Below are positions 22,091 to 33,685 of a DNA stretch of 64,000 nucleotides, in pieces. The position numbers and the translations under genes were made by a program. The notes beneath the pieces are model-generated. The model ran no database searches and had not been told where the DNA came from. It saw only the letters and a list, made by a program, of their open reading frames with translations. Origin of the DNA: Heterotrichella gracilis (lineage: Eukaryota > Sar > Xanthophyceae > Tribonematales > Xanthonemataceae); contig JAULBX010004777.1 in assembly GCA_032358255.1 (NCBI GenBank), positions 62,001 to 126,000 of the forward strand, given 5' to 3'. Each line of letters begins with the position of its first letter. Position 1 is the first letter of the stretch.

Positions 22091-23878
22091 ATGGCACCTA
22101 AGGGTGAGTTGGGCACTAACCTTGCGTGTCGCTGGCGGCTGGCCAGCTGCATCGTCGGTCGGGTCGGGGAAGGGGGCTGTTACGGCGGAGCAATGCATGC
22201 GTTTGGGTTGTGCCAAGCCAAGCCACAGGCCGCGGTTCTTTACAGGCTGCAAATTTACAGGACAAACAAGTGCACATTGCGCACATCGTCTGTGCTTGTG
22301 GACTACTGGGCGACGGATGCATGACAAACATCAGACTCGCAGTGTTGCAACACTGTCCTGATAACATCCGTTTGTGTCCTAACAGGGAAGGACACCAAGG
22401 CTAAGGGGGCCTTGAAGGCCGTCAAGAAGGGGACATGGAAGGCACAGAGGAAGCCCCGCTTCTCCCCTGTGTTCCACCGCCCCAAGACCCTGACCAGGTC
22501 CAGGGATCCCAAGTACCCCAAAATCAGGTATGGTAGACAACAATGAGCTCGCACCAGTGTCTAGCTTTACCAGTTATCAACGTGATGGGACTTCACGGTG
22601 TGGATGGGAATGCAATAGCTCAGTGGATAGACAGTATCGAGATGAACTGTTGCTACATAGAGTAGGCAGTGGCAGGGGTGACTGGCAGTGAAAGCGGCTG
22701 CGACACACAGAGGCCAAATCAGCAGCATTCAGCAGGTGTGGGCAACCTTTTCCTGGAGTTTGAAGCCTTTGCTTGATATTAAACTTGCCAGCAAAGGGAA
22801 GTTGGAATACCTACAGGCACAGTTGCAGCGGTGCTGGTGCACATCGGGGTATGTGCACCTGTTTCCAGATGAGTGTTGCCTTGTGCAGACTTTATTGCCA
22901 TTTGGTGTATGGGATGCCAGCTCAATTTTTCTTTTTGTGTTGGTTGTATGGGGGTATTTTGGCCACTAGAGTGAGCTGCTGCGCACACCCATGGCCATCA
23001 GGTGCAGTAGGATATATGTCACTGTTAAATAGGAGCGCAGGTGACGCAGATGGTGCAAGTGTGTGTCTCTGCAAATTTATTGTGTGCGTTGCCCATGGTA
23101 GCACCGCACTGCGCTCCAACAAACGCCTGAGGGGGTCTGAAATAGTTGCGACAGGCCATTCCACTAGAAACACCACAAAAACTTGGGGCATCAGTAGTAG
23201 TCACCGCCTTTTTTCCCCTCCCACCCCGCCTGATATGTGCAGGCTGCTGTGCTCATATCACTGCATGCATGCGAGGTTCTACTGGTTGGGCAGTAGTGGC
23301 CTGGATTTGTGGCTTGGGGGATGTGGTCCATGTGATGGGGGTGGAGAAACCAACCACCACCATTTTTGCTTTGCTGCAGTGCCCCCCCCACACAGAAGCT
23401 TGACAGCTTCCAGATCATCAAGTACCCCTTGACCACTGAGTCCGCCATGAAGAAGATTGAGGACAACAACACGCTGGTGTTCATCGTGGACAAGCGCGCG
23501 GGCAAGAAGCAGATCAAGGACGCCGTGCAACGGCTGTACGACATCCAGACCAAGAGGATCAACACGCTGATCAGGTGGGGCTCATGCGGATGCAGCAAAA
23601 ATGCAGGCTGGCATGGGCACAGTACTGCACTGGAACCTGTTCTGCAGTCCTGCACAATGACTCGAACGAGCACCGTATGCGCCGTTGTCCTTGGTTGGTT
23701 ACCCTGCAGCCTGGGCCTGCACTGGAAGATGATGAAACGACATAGCGTTATGATGACAGTGCATCTGATGGTTGCCTGCTCCCTGTGATGCAGGCCCGAT
23801 GGTGAGAAGAAGGCGTACGTGCGGTTGACAGCTGACCACGATGCACTTGACGTGGCCAACAAGATTGGCATCATCTAA
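22091..23878 (+). CDS. RPL23A: 60S ribosomal protein L23A (uL23)
   Basis: Four exons: 22091-22103, 22386-22527, 23380-23574 and 23794-23878 (435 nt, 144 residues). The basic N-terminus ([19 protein letters not shown]) precedes the uL23 domain: [60 protein letters not shown] at the end. This cytosolic large-subunit protein lies at the polypeptide exit tunnel and binds signal recognition particle and chaperones. The first exon codes only four residues, and intron 2 is long (852 bp). Confidence 0.96.
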
Positions 23879-24503
23879 GCTTGTTTTGTACCTGCCGAGG
23901 GCTCCACTGGCGCTGTAACTGTTCTGTCTTCAACCCCAACAATGTGCTCTATACATTTCATTGCTGCCACCCTGAACCCAGTGGGCACAGGCACGCCATT
24001 GGCGTTGCACAACCATCCAAGCCATGATGCCATCCATGGTGCTTAATGAAACTCTGTCATGCATTCTTCACGGTGTGGACTCCGGTGCTGAAGGGTTACA
24101 TACCTTTACCTCGTTATACCCGAGCAGAACTCCTCTGCACGTTGCGTCGTACGCACTGGCTGCAGACGTGCTTGCATGCACCCTGGAGGGGGCTCACCAG
24201 GCATGCGAGTCACAGGCTCAGTGGCGCCACCTCAGTACCTTCATGTTATCGTCTCAAGCAACTTAGTTGCAGCCTTGCTTGTGCACTAGCAAGAGCAAGT
24301 ACGATGGTATACAGGTGGACGTTCAGGTGCAGGTGCATGCATCCTGGGCCCATAATGCATGCATATGCATGCATGTTGTGCTTGATACGCCTACGGAAAG
24401 CGTGAAGTCGCTGTCACGCTCAAGCCCACTCACTTCATTTGAGGGTCCGAACACCGTTAGTAGCTGTATACCTCTCGTAGCCCTGGGAGGCGCGTGAAGA
24501 ACC
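23879..24503. other. Intergenic region
   Basis: 3' flank of RPL23A and 5' flank of the next plus-strand gene. Dense in GCATGC/ATGCAT words at about 24333-24376. No gene is recognised. Confidence 0.4.
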
Positions 24504-25792
24504 ATGGCATCCCAGTGGACTAGTCGCATCTACAGGCTGAGGGAAGCTCTGCAGCTCGCGCTCCCCGCGGCCTTAGCCGTAGACATGGTCCACAACTTCT
24601 ATTTGGTCGGCAAGATCTACTTGGAACTCCGACAGGTGCGATGCCGTTCAAACACCCCTCCATGTCGAGTTTGCAGTGCACCAAAGCACCCACAAAGAAA
24701 CAATGCCGAGTGGTGGGTGCGCTCTGACTCTGGCTGCCCCTGGCGTTGCACTTAGCTGTACCTGTGCTTGGTGCTGCCCGCAGGAGGCTCTCAAAGAGGA
24801 GGAGGACCGCACTCTGCGGCACATGAGCGCCCTGCTGCTACAGGTGGCCACCACCTGTGAGCGCAAGGACAAGGAGTTCTGGCCCGCCTTGGCCCTGAGG
24901 GCAGCTCAAGCGCCTGGCTCCCTTGAAGCACCTAGCAGTGACGGTGCCGCACCTGTAGGCACGCACAGGGACACAGCAGCCGAAGCGTCTGGCAGCATGC
25001 AAGTGCCGGTCACTGAGATGGCTGACGGGCTACTCTTTGACTTCCTGAGCGTAGGAGTCTTGAACCAAGATCATAGGTATGCTGGTGGTGGGATTATGCA
25101 GTGTTCAACTGCCTTTTCGCACCAATACCACTGGATTGCTGAGAGCGTTGGCTGCAAGTGCACAGTGCTGGACATATGGCACCCTACACCGTGAGGGTCG
25201 GACAGTACTTTCCCTGGCTTGCATCTGAGTATGCTGCTTCTGGCGCAGGCCTGCTGAGGTACCCAGCACAGCTGACAGCCACAGCTCCACACAGCCCGCT
25301 GCTCCTGTGGCAAATGCGCCACACGCCGGTGCACACCCCGCAACAACATCGCCCCTGTCACCAGCTACGTTCAGCACAACCCATGCAGACGCAGATGCAC
25401 AGATTCAGCTACCAGCGGAAAGCAGCAGCGGCAGCCACGAGGTTGTGGACATCGGCTGTCAGTCCACCGATGTGCATGGCCAGCGCAGGCGGTTCTTTGC
25501 AGAGTTCCGGCACAGGCAAATTGAGAGCTACCGCCACTTGCTGGACACCATCACAGATCCCGAAGCATGCGCGGAGGCCCTCTCCGCTGCCTTCCAGTCC
25601 CGCCACCAGCAGGCGGGGGAGTGGCTGGCATCCACGAGCGAGGCATGGTGTGGGTGGGTGCGCAGCCGGGTGCCTCTCCCCAGCTGCGTCATCACCCGCA
25701 GGTCGGCGTTGCGCTTCAGGCTGCAGTGGCAGGGCACACAGTGCAGCAGACTAGGGGTCGAGGGTTTGGAGCGTGTTCTCACAGACCTTTGA
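24504..25792 (+). CDS. Unknown protein, helical N-terminus
   Basis: Three exons: 24504-24635, 24784-25076 and 25249-25792 (969 nt, 322 residues), all in phase. It starts MASQWTSRIYRLREALQLAL. The N-terminal part is helical and charged (EALKEEEDRTLRHMSALLLQ). A low-complexity middle rich in S, T, A and P follows, then a conserved-looking block (RRFFAEFRHRQIESYRHLLD..CAEALSAAFQSRHQQAGEWL). No family is recognised. The 3' end is uncertain: an intron with donor GTGGGTGGGTG at about 25648 and acceptor CACCCGCAG at 25700 would change the last 45 or so residues, and a duplicated QAGEWLA segment follows the stop. Confidence 0.55.
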
Positions 25793-25900
25793 AGCGCATC
25801 CTCTGGGGATCCCTCTCCTCTCCTGCGGGTTAGGTGCCTTACCACCGCTTCCCAGTCTCGTACCGGCAGGCGGGGGAGTGGCTCGCACCCAGGAGTCAGG
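25586..25900 (+). repeat. Partial duplication of the C-terminal coding block
   Basis: 25586-25645 (coding FQSRHQQAGEWLAS) recurs imperfectly at 25844-25900, where the plus strand can read YRQAGEWLAP and stays open to about 25982. The second copy lies after the called stop. It may be an alternative terminal exon or a decaying duplicate. Confidence 0.5.
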
Positions 25901-27027
25901 CGCCGAAAATAAACATGATCATCGCTGTGCGGCTGAGGGTGCATGGTCAGATTGATGTCATCGATAGCCATGATGATCAATGACTGGTCAATCCAGTGCT
26001 ATCACAGACGATTACAACGCGCAATGAATGCAATGTGCCTCGATGTATCATAGATGATCGTTCAATTGTACCATTATTGGCTATCGTAGTGCGCCTTTGC
26101 GCGTCCCCTTTTTTCTTTCTTTCTATTGTACAGTGGCATTTCTAGTAACAGTTACTGACGTCCGAGTGATGCACAGGGCGCGAGCTCTTGTGGCAGCCAA
26201 GGCGCTAGCAATGCGCCCCAATTAGCTTATTTATATTAATAATGACTCTGCGTTGCATATTTTCTTCTCCTTCCCTGCTAGTATTTGCAAGTGCATATCA
26301 TGCATTTGGGGTGACAGTCACTATAGTACACACTGTCGCACCACATGTTAACACTAGTGACACTGTCAGTACCAATGTGTAACCACCATATATACTATAA
26401 TCATTGACGTCAGGTGCCTTTATAAATTTACAGTTGGCATGCATGTGGGGATTTGCAAATCCCCACATGCATCTCGTACTCAATCAGATGATCAGCTTGG
26501 GCTCAGAGTCTGAGTCAGCTCTGCATAAGCCTTGATATGCATGACCGTAACGGGACAGAAGTATCTTACTGTATACATGCGTATACGTCCTGGACCTCTA
26601 GTGCCGCCGGCAGCGCCAGCAAATAAATAAATTGGGAACAAATGATCAACATTGTTCATGAAATAAGACACGCAGTGGGTGGCACCCATAATACTCGATT
26701 TGGCTAGAAGCATGGCATCCACCCTCAGGCTGGCAGCCATATGTTTGCAGGCGTAGCTGGATCCCCTACCCCATGTAATGTAATGTACATTTTGCTGTGG
26801 AGACATCCGCACCATGTGACAAAAGAAGACAAAAAGCGCGAAAAACATCATACCATATGGCAATGAGCTGACCCCGGTTTTGCACAGCGTGCGTGTGTGG
26901 ACGGTACTGCACTGCAGCAATTACTGAGCTGCCCTCCCATCATGTGTGCACATGACCCACACTAGGACAGTGTGCCGCACACATCCCCCAACCCCCCCTT
27001 AAAACAAGCACGAGCTGAGCTGGCACG
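25793..27027. other. Intergenic region between convergent genes
   Basis: Relatively AT-rich. Holds the duplicate segment just described and a perfect 34-bp palindrome at 26439-26472. A 142-codon minus-strand frame at 26492-26920 has no recognisable domain and I do not call it. Confidence 0.35.
26439..26472. repeat. Perfect 34-bp palindrome
   Basis: Two 16-bp arms (ATGCATGTGGGGATTT and its complement) flank a 2-bp GC centre with no mismatch. Both arm ends contain the ATGCAT word that is frequent across the window. The structure can extrude a cruciform or mark the footprint of a small inverted-repeat element, but no target-site duplication is seen. Confidence 0.9.
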
Positions 27028-30000
27028 TCACCTCCTGCCACTGCGCTTAGCCTGCATACGCGCTGCATTGGACACCCCCCCCGCACTGCCATTCTGCCCT
27101 GGCCGTGCGCTCCCCTGCTGAGACACTCCCCCTCCGGACCCTCCCTGTCTAGGGCTGCTGCTGTACTGCCTCTCCCCTGGGCCAAGCCTGGCAGGCGAGG
27201 TCCCTGGGGATGCACCCGCCCTTCCAAGCAGGCTCTGTGCCCCGCCTTCCTTGTGGTGGTGCTTGAGGATGGGGATCAGGAATGGAGAGGGCGCCTGCAT
27301 CTCCCTACAATATGATTGCACGCCACTCGGCTTGGGCACCAAAGGTAGTGTCCCTGCTCACTATGCTACTTTTCAATCCAAAACAATGCAACGGCATAAG
27401 CCAGTGCTCATCACATTTATTTGTTAATGTGAATGTACACATAATCTTATGACTGTGACTTGGGTTTCGCAGTATGGTATGTATGCCCGCTTTTATATGG
27501 TACATGCCTGCTGTTACATGTGATCACATGCACTTCCTCACATGCACTTCCTCAGTGGGCTACGTCACATGGTAGTTGCATGTGTGCCTCACCTGCTGCC
27601 ATACAGCAATCTGGAGGTCACGTGGCTGATGTGGAGGTGGTCCTCGGCGCGGGTGACAGCCACATAGAACAGGCGCCTGGCTTCGTCGTAGTACGTCTCA
27701 GGGTCATCGGGGGAATCAGCACCTGGTTGGCCAGGCAGCGATGATGCCTCGCAGCCTGCATTTGCAAAGAACATTTAAGGTTTCATTTAAAATCCTTTTT
27801 ATACGATTAAAATAGGAGGTAGCAGCACATGATGTATGGTGTTGAGGGTTTGTGGTAATCGTTGTTGATCACTGGTAAATAAACTGGACTCCCCCTGGTA
27901 GGCTTTTGCCAAGAGGTGGGTTGGCAGGATAGCAGCCCTGGATGGTGTTCTGATGCACAGCACATTACCAGCGGCAAATTGGTACTAAAGTCACAGTGCC
28001 AAGTACTGTGTGCATCCTTAAAAGTCATGGCATAGATGCCAAAAGCTGCTCTGCTATTGGCGACATCGGCTGGCATGCAGCATGCTTTCTTTTTGTTACC
28101 TGCCACAAACACAACAGGGAACTCCAGACCCTTTGCAGCATGCATGGTCATCAGCTTGACTGATGGCCTCCCATCTGTCCCCTCCTCGCTGTCAGTCAGC
28201 AGCGCAGCTTCACCCACAAACGCCTTCAAGGCCTCCAGCCCATGGCGCGACCCCTGCAGGATGGACATGGCTGCTTGGTCACCCACATACAACAACATGC
28301 ATTCGATCTGCATTCAAATGGTTGGTGATAACCCAAATACCCAAATATTAAAAATGGCAAAATACAGGCCAAGCCAAAATTTGACATATTTTATTTTGCC
28401 TATATCTTGGCAATGGCATTGCGTTATCCACTGGTCGCCACACATGCGATTGGTACCAAGAACGATGCGCGGACATGAAGGACGGGTGTGCAATGCGGCA
28501 GGCTTCAGGGGGCGCACCGGTTCAAACAGGCCAACTCGCTCCATGACCCCCTCCCCAGAGGTGTTGGAAATAGTGATATAATGAGAATAAGAGTCAATGC
28601 CCTCCTCGTATCCCGACGAAGATTGGGGTGTGGGGACAGGTTCCCCATCCTCTGCATGCATCCACTGCTGTGCTGCTTCAAATAGCTGAACCACCCGGCC
28701 CCAGCGCTGCTCGCCAGACTCATCCTTGTAATGCTCCTGCAACCCAGCCTGGAAAGGGGAAGAAAATGAACGCAGTGCCCATAGAAAAGCGACAATGAAC
28801 AGTAATGCACAGTCGTTTTGGAAAATTGCCACGAGCTTAAAATAAAGGAAAAGGCCTGAAGTACACAACTTCATTGTCTGCCCCATCCTTTACGTACATG
28901 GCGTGATGGTTGTATAATTAAAAGCTACGCATTTTCCTTGCCTGAGCACAAACAACATCGACAATGACCAGTACCGGCAACAGCTGCAATATCCGCCACC
29001 CAACTCTTGACCATGAGTGGGTAACAACAACTGCAAGCGGCTCTCACCCATTGCATCAAAGCTCATATAATATACGAGAGCTGCTTGCAAATTGCTAAAC
29101 TAATAGCTCGTTTTATTATAATGGAGATATAAGTACGAACGGCTCTTACCAGTTGCATCGCAGCGCGAATGGCTTGATGGAGGGGCAGCTCACATGCCAG
29201 GTTCCTGGTGACCACCACCAGCTGCCGGAACTGCTCGATCCCAGCCAACACCTTCTTCCCAAGCTTCAGTGCGCTCACATCATCTGGCAGCTCAGGTAGA
29301 TACAGCAGCGGGAGGGCTGCTTCCCAGCCTCCAGTCGCCTTGGCAGTGAGGTAGGCCTGCAAGTCTTCGCTGGATAGGTGGACGTGTGCGCAATCCCGGA
29401 AAAAGAGCTTGCTGAGAGTGGTGCCCTGCAAGGATCCGATCTAGGTGAGCTGCACCTATGTGGAGGCAGGCGTGGAAAGGCGGGCTACCGTGCAAGAGCA
29501 GGGCCAAAAGTATTGCACTCAATGCTCCTTGGAGCCTTCTTTATATCCATGTTTTGGTTTATTGTTACTACCATACATAATACAATTATTTTCTCTTATA
29601 TATTTCGCTTGAAGTGGGAAGCAAATCTGAAGCACCGCAGGTGACAGCCAAGCCTAGCACATCTCAGGTGGGCAGCCGGCCGGTCTTACCCGCGACTCTG
29701 CCCATGCCTCCAGCTTCTTCCAAGTAGTCTCCCCCACACCACGCACAGGGAGATTGATCACCCGTTTCAGTGCCAGGTCATCATTCAAGTTGGCAGCAAG
29801 CCTGAGGTACGCCACCACGTCTTTCACCTCCTGCCTGGACCAGAACTTGACCCCGCCGATGATGACATATGGGATTCTGGCCATCACCTGTGCAACATCA
29901 CACGTGCACCACCATAAGAGCAACAAAATCCATCCATACAGGCAGGTCCAGCTGGCAGTTGCAAGCTAAAATGCCGAAGGTGATCAAAGGCAAATTGTGT

Positions 30001-33000
30001 GCAAATTTTGGCCTTACCAGCGCCTCTTCGATGTCCCGGGACATGGCGTGCTTCCTGTACAGCACTGCAATGTCATTGAAGCTCAGCTCCTTGCCGTGCA
30101 GTGTTGTGCCATCGTATTGCCCGATGATTGAAGCAATTGCGCGTGCTTCCTCCTTCTCATCATCATACAGCGCAGGTTTCACGGCAGCCTACGAGGCCAC
30201 AGAGTGTGAATGTCAGTGTCCACCACCGGATACCAAGCAGAAAAAAGGGGTTGTGTTCAAATCAAAGCTGTAGTACATGACCCTCACACTAAGGCTGACA
30301 ATGTACCAGCTCGTCACGTTCGACCCGGTGCGGTGTGCAATGGGATAAAGCAGTGTATAATTACTGGGATTATTGATCATTTATGGGATAACCTATTGAA
30401 AGGATTGCATGCTCACACCTGCACTGTCGGCTGGCGAATGGGCCTCAGCTTTGTAGCGATGACTTGTTCTGCCGCAGTTACAATGTGAGGGCATGACCTG
30501 TAATTGTCCTTGAGGGGGAAATGAAGCGTGCCTGGAAAATCTCGCGATAGAACGTCCTCCATGTGCCGAATGTCTGCACCTCTCCAGCCATAGATGGATT
30601 GGTTTGGGTCACCCACCACAAACACCTTGCCCTGCATCAGAGCGTTTGCAGTACATATTCAACGATGCCTCTCCTGTACAATGCATAACCATTGCAGCAG
30701 AACGCGGCAACAGACACCTCTCCTACTCACAGGCCAGCCTAACCAACAGATGCACCACACCCTGGCAGACACCCACATGTGTATGCCAGATTGATTGGCA
30801 TGCCGTTGCAGGAGAGGTACGCACCTCAGGCTGCGCAAGCAGCCTCACAAACTCGTACTGAGGGGTGTTGGTATCCTGGAACTCGTCCACCAGCAAGTGG
30901 CTTATCTTGCTCTTCAGCACCTGCAGTGCCCCAGGGCTGTACAGCAGCACTGCCACAGCGCTGAGCAAGATGTCATCAAAATCGAGAGCATCGTTTTCCT
31001 GCAGCCGGAACTGATACCTGCAGAGAAGTAGTTGAAGCTTAGTACATTCCAGAGTATGTGAGTGCCACAAACAACGATAATAATAATACGTAAAAAATGG
31101 GACCATCGAAACGTAGCATCATTGGCACAACATGCTCGGCACCGTAAGAGCTCTGCAGGCCCTTACTCCTGAAAGATGTCTTCAAAGTCTCTGGGGACTT
31201 TCCGCAGCAGCCCGCTTTTCTTTGCATCTTTGACAAGTTTCCAGATGTCGACATTCTGTATCGTTGCCACGCTGCTCTTGATCAGGGATATCTTGGATTG
31301 CACAGGGTTAACAACCGACCGAATCCTGGTCATCTGCAAATCAAGCCAAATTGCGTCAGACTTGATCTCACTAGGACAAGTACATGGGCAGACCCGTTGC
31401 AGCCAAAAAAAATGTATTGACATTTTTGCATTGATACCAACATGGTGATGCATTGGTGGGGGCATAGTTGCTGCAGAACATGAATTGCCTCAGCATGCCC
31501 TGTACCTTGGCTTGTGGGTCCTGTTTGATGAGTGCTTTCTTCATGATTTCTGACACCACAGCCACACTGTCATCTTTGTCATAGATGACAAAATCCCCCG
31601 TATAAAGGTTCCCTGGGAGGTTTGGGATGTGCACCCGGAGCATCCTTGCAGCCACAGCATGGAATGTGCCTGTAAGATAACAGCATTTATGATGAGCAAG
31701 GTCTCCATGGCCAGACCAATGAATTTGGCACCATATCGAGTGTGGATGGGAATGTACAATACCCAAACCCGCAAGTCTAAATAGGTACAGCATGGCATGC
31801 CATTGCTGTCCTTAGTACATTCATAGCAGCAGTATATTGACTTTTCAAGATGGGATGAGTTGTCGCAGTCGGAGGCATCCGTCACATGACGCAATGATCA
31901 ATCACCATATGCATGCATTGTCACTCACCCACAGTGAGTTGAGACACCACCTCCCTCCCAAACAGGGCCAACAGCCGGCTCTTCATCTCACCAGCAGCCT
32001 GCACCCACACAAGGTTGGTAATTAGATATGCAGCTAGTTCCGTGCAGCAGCACAATTTGATCCGTCTGCACTGGCTTGCGCCAGCCAGCCTGTTCTGGCA
32101 CTGCTTGTATCATCTCTGTAGGTTCAAATGTGCAGTGTAAGCAGGATCACATGCAGCAGCGCATCACCCTAGGGCAACACCAGCAACCATGGGTGGGGCC
32201 TTGTCTGTGCGTGGTGTGCATCCAACCGTTGTCAGCAACAGACAATTCGCAGCCATTTTCTACTGCATGTTTTCCAACATGTCGCAACTTCAGTGCGTCG
32301 ATGCAAACCAGCTCACATAAACTTTGCACGTTGCTAAGCAGCTGCTCTAGTCTGAATTCCTGACAGGCCACCCACCTTGTTAGTGAAAGTGATGGCCATG
32401 ATTTTCCATGGAGGTACCCCTTGATGGTGTATGAGGTGGGCTATGCGCGCAGTTAGCACTCGTGTTTTGCCACTGCCTGGTCCAGCCACAACCCTACGGT
32501 AGGATATCCAGTCAGTGTCCCGGCCCACACATTCCGTACCAACATAAATCTCCAGAAATGGACGTATATTCACAATGCGCAGACAATACCATCGTGGAGC
32601 CCTTGGCAAGTGTCAAGGATATGGAGTACCAGAGGATTGGTGGGCCCTGCATATGGCTGGGCGTGTTTGCTGTGGCAAGTCTATACAAGCTTGCACGCGT
32701 CTTGGGGGTATTCAGTCTGCTTAAAGCATGCACAATGATATTGCTGCCCATACCTGACGCTGCCGTCGGGTGCAAAGGCAGCCTTTCTCTGCTCATCACT
32801 CAGCGTGTTGAAGAAGGCCTGCACTGCTTGCTCCCTACTGTGCAACTCCACACCATAGCCCGCCTGATCCCTCCCCGACGTCGACGGCAACGCAGGTGCA
32901 TATGTGCTGTCACTGCCTGCCGCGCGTTGTTGCCAGCTCGGACTTCTTGCACACAACCTGGACTGCCTAGGCCACAGGGACCATAGTGACCTAGGAGCTG

Positions 33001-33211
33001 TGTGCAGAGCTTGCTGTGCGCCACTAACGCTCGTCCCAGGTAACCGGACAAGGGCGCTCAAGGGACGTGTGCGGGCCGTGTTTGTGTACGTCGTTGAGGC
33101 AGACCTTCCAGCGCGCCAGACCATGTTTCGCAGGCGGTGTAGCATGCCTGTCGGTTGCATGCAGTTGTAAGGAGACGTTGAGCTGACACCGCCCGCTGCC
33201 GGCAACAGCAT
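27028..33211 (-). CDS. UvrD/PcrA/SRS2-like SF1 DNA helicase
   Basis: About 14 minus-strand exons: 32754-33211, 32376-32493, 31929-31998, 31506-31669, 31167-31333, 30825-31017, 30419-30631, 30018-30188, 29690-29887, 29150-29425, about 28460/28560-28748, 28100-28307, 27593-27755 and 27028-27304. All motifs of an SF1A 3'-5' helicase are present in order: Walker [12 protein letters not shown] (about 157-166), [25 protein letters not shown], Walker [11 protein letters not shown] (about 367-376), [43 protein letters not shown] and [17 protein letters not shown]. The product is about 960 residues. Such enzymes unwind DNA and strip recombinase in repair. The N-terminus ([17 protein letters not shown]) is basic and could target an organelle. 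Only the 3' edge of exon 11 is unresolved. The C-terminus is a G/S/Q-rich tail. Confidence 0.92.
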
Positions 33212-33685
33212 CGCAGCTACGGAAACAACACTATGCCATCCTCGCTACACGTTCAGTTGCTAGTGGGCACAAGCAACAAGCCGTCGCAAGGGTGGCCACT
33301 GCTGCAGGCCGTGTGACGGCTGTTCAGGCCAGGTGCGACGACGGGAGTGGTGTTGCAAGCTGTGGCAAGTTTACATAAAAACTGGAAGTTGATAAGGCGG
33401 GCAATAGAATTGCAAACAGGCCTGGAAGAAAACAGGCCCAAACACGCGAGCATGCATTTGAATATGCATGCATGCAACTGCGAAAAAAGGCGGGAAATCA
33501 GTAACACAAACTGCAACGGGGGGCAGATGATGCATGCACATACCCTAAACCCCACACGGATACTGCACATAGCCACTGTACTACGGCGTTTGCAAACAAT
33601 TTCCAAATTGCACAACCAGTCCAGGAAATAGCACAGTGCTAGGCAAGATTCAATTTGCCTTCCATGGCGCATGGGCATGACGCAT
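33212..33685. other. Short intergenic region
   Basis: 474 bp between the stop of the NDUFAF6-like gene and the start of the UvrD-like gene, both on the minus strand. It must hold the 3' signals of one and the promoter of the other. It contains a GCATGC cluster (33450-33477) and a CCCTAAAC word at 33542. Confidence 0.4.

Noticed and set aside
22608-22690. Possible tRNA gene (TAGCTCAGTGG matches an A box)
   Set aside because: No B box of the GGTTCRA type follows at the right distance and no cloverleaf can be drawn. The site lies inside an RPL23A intron.
26492-26920. 142-codon minus-strand open frame as a gene
   Set aside because: No recognisable domain, odd residue composition, AT-rich surroundings and no splice partners.
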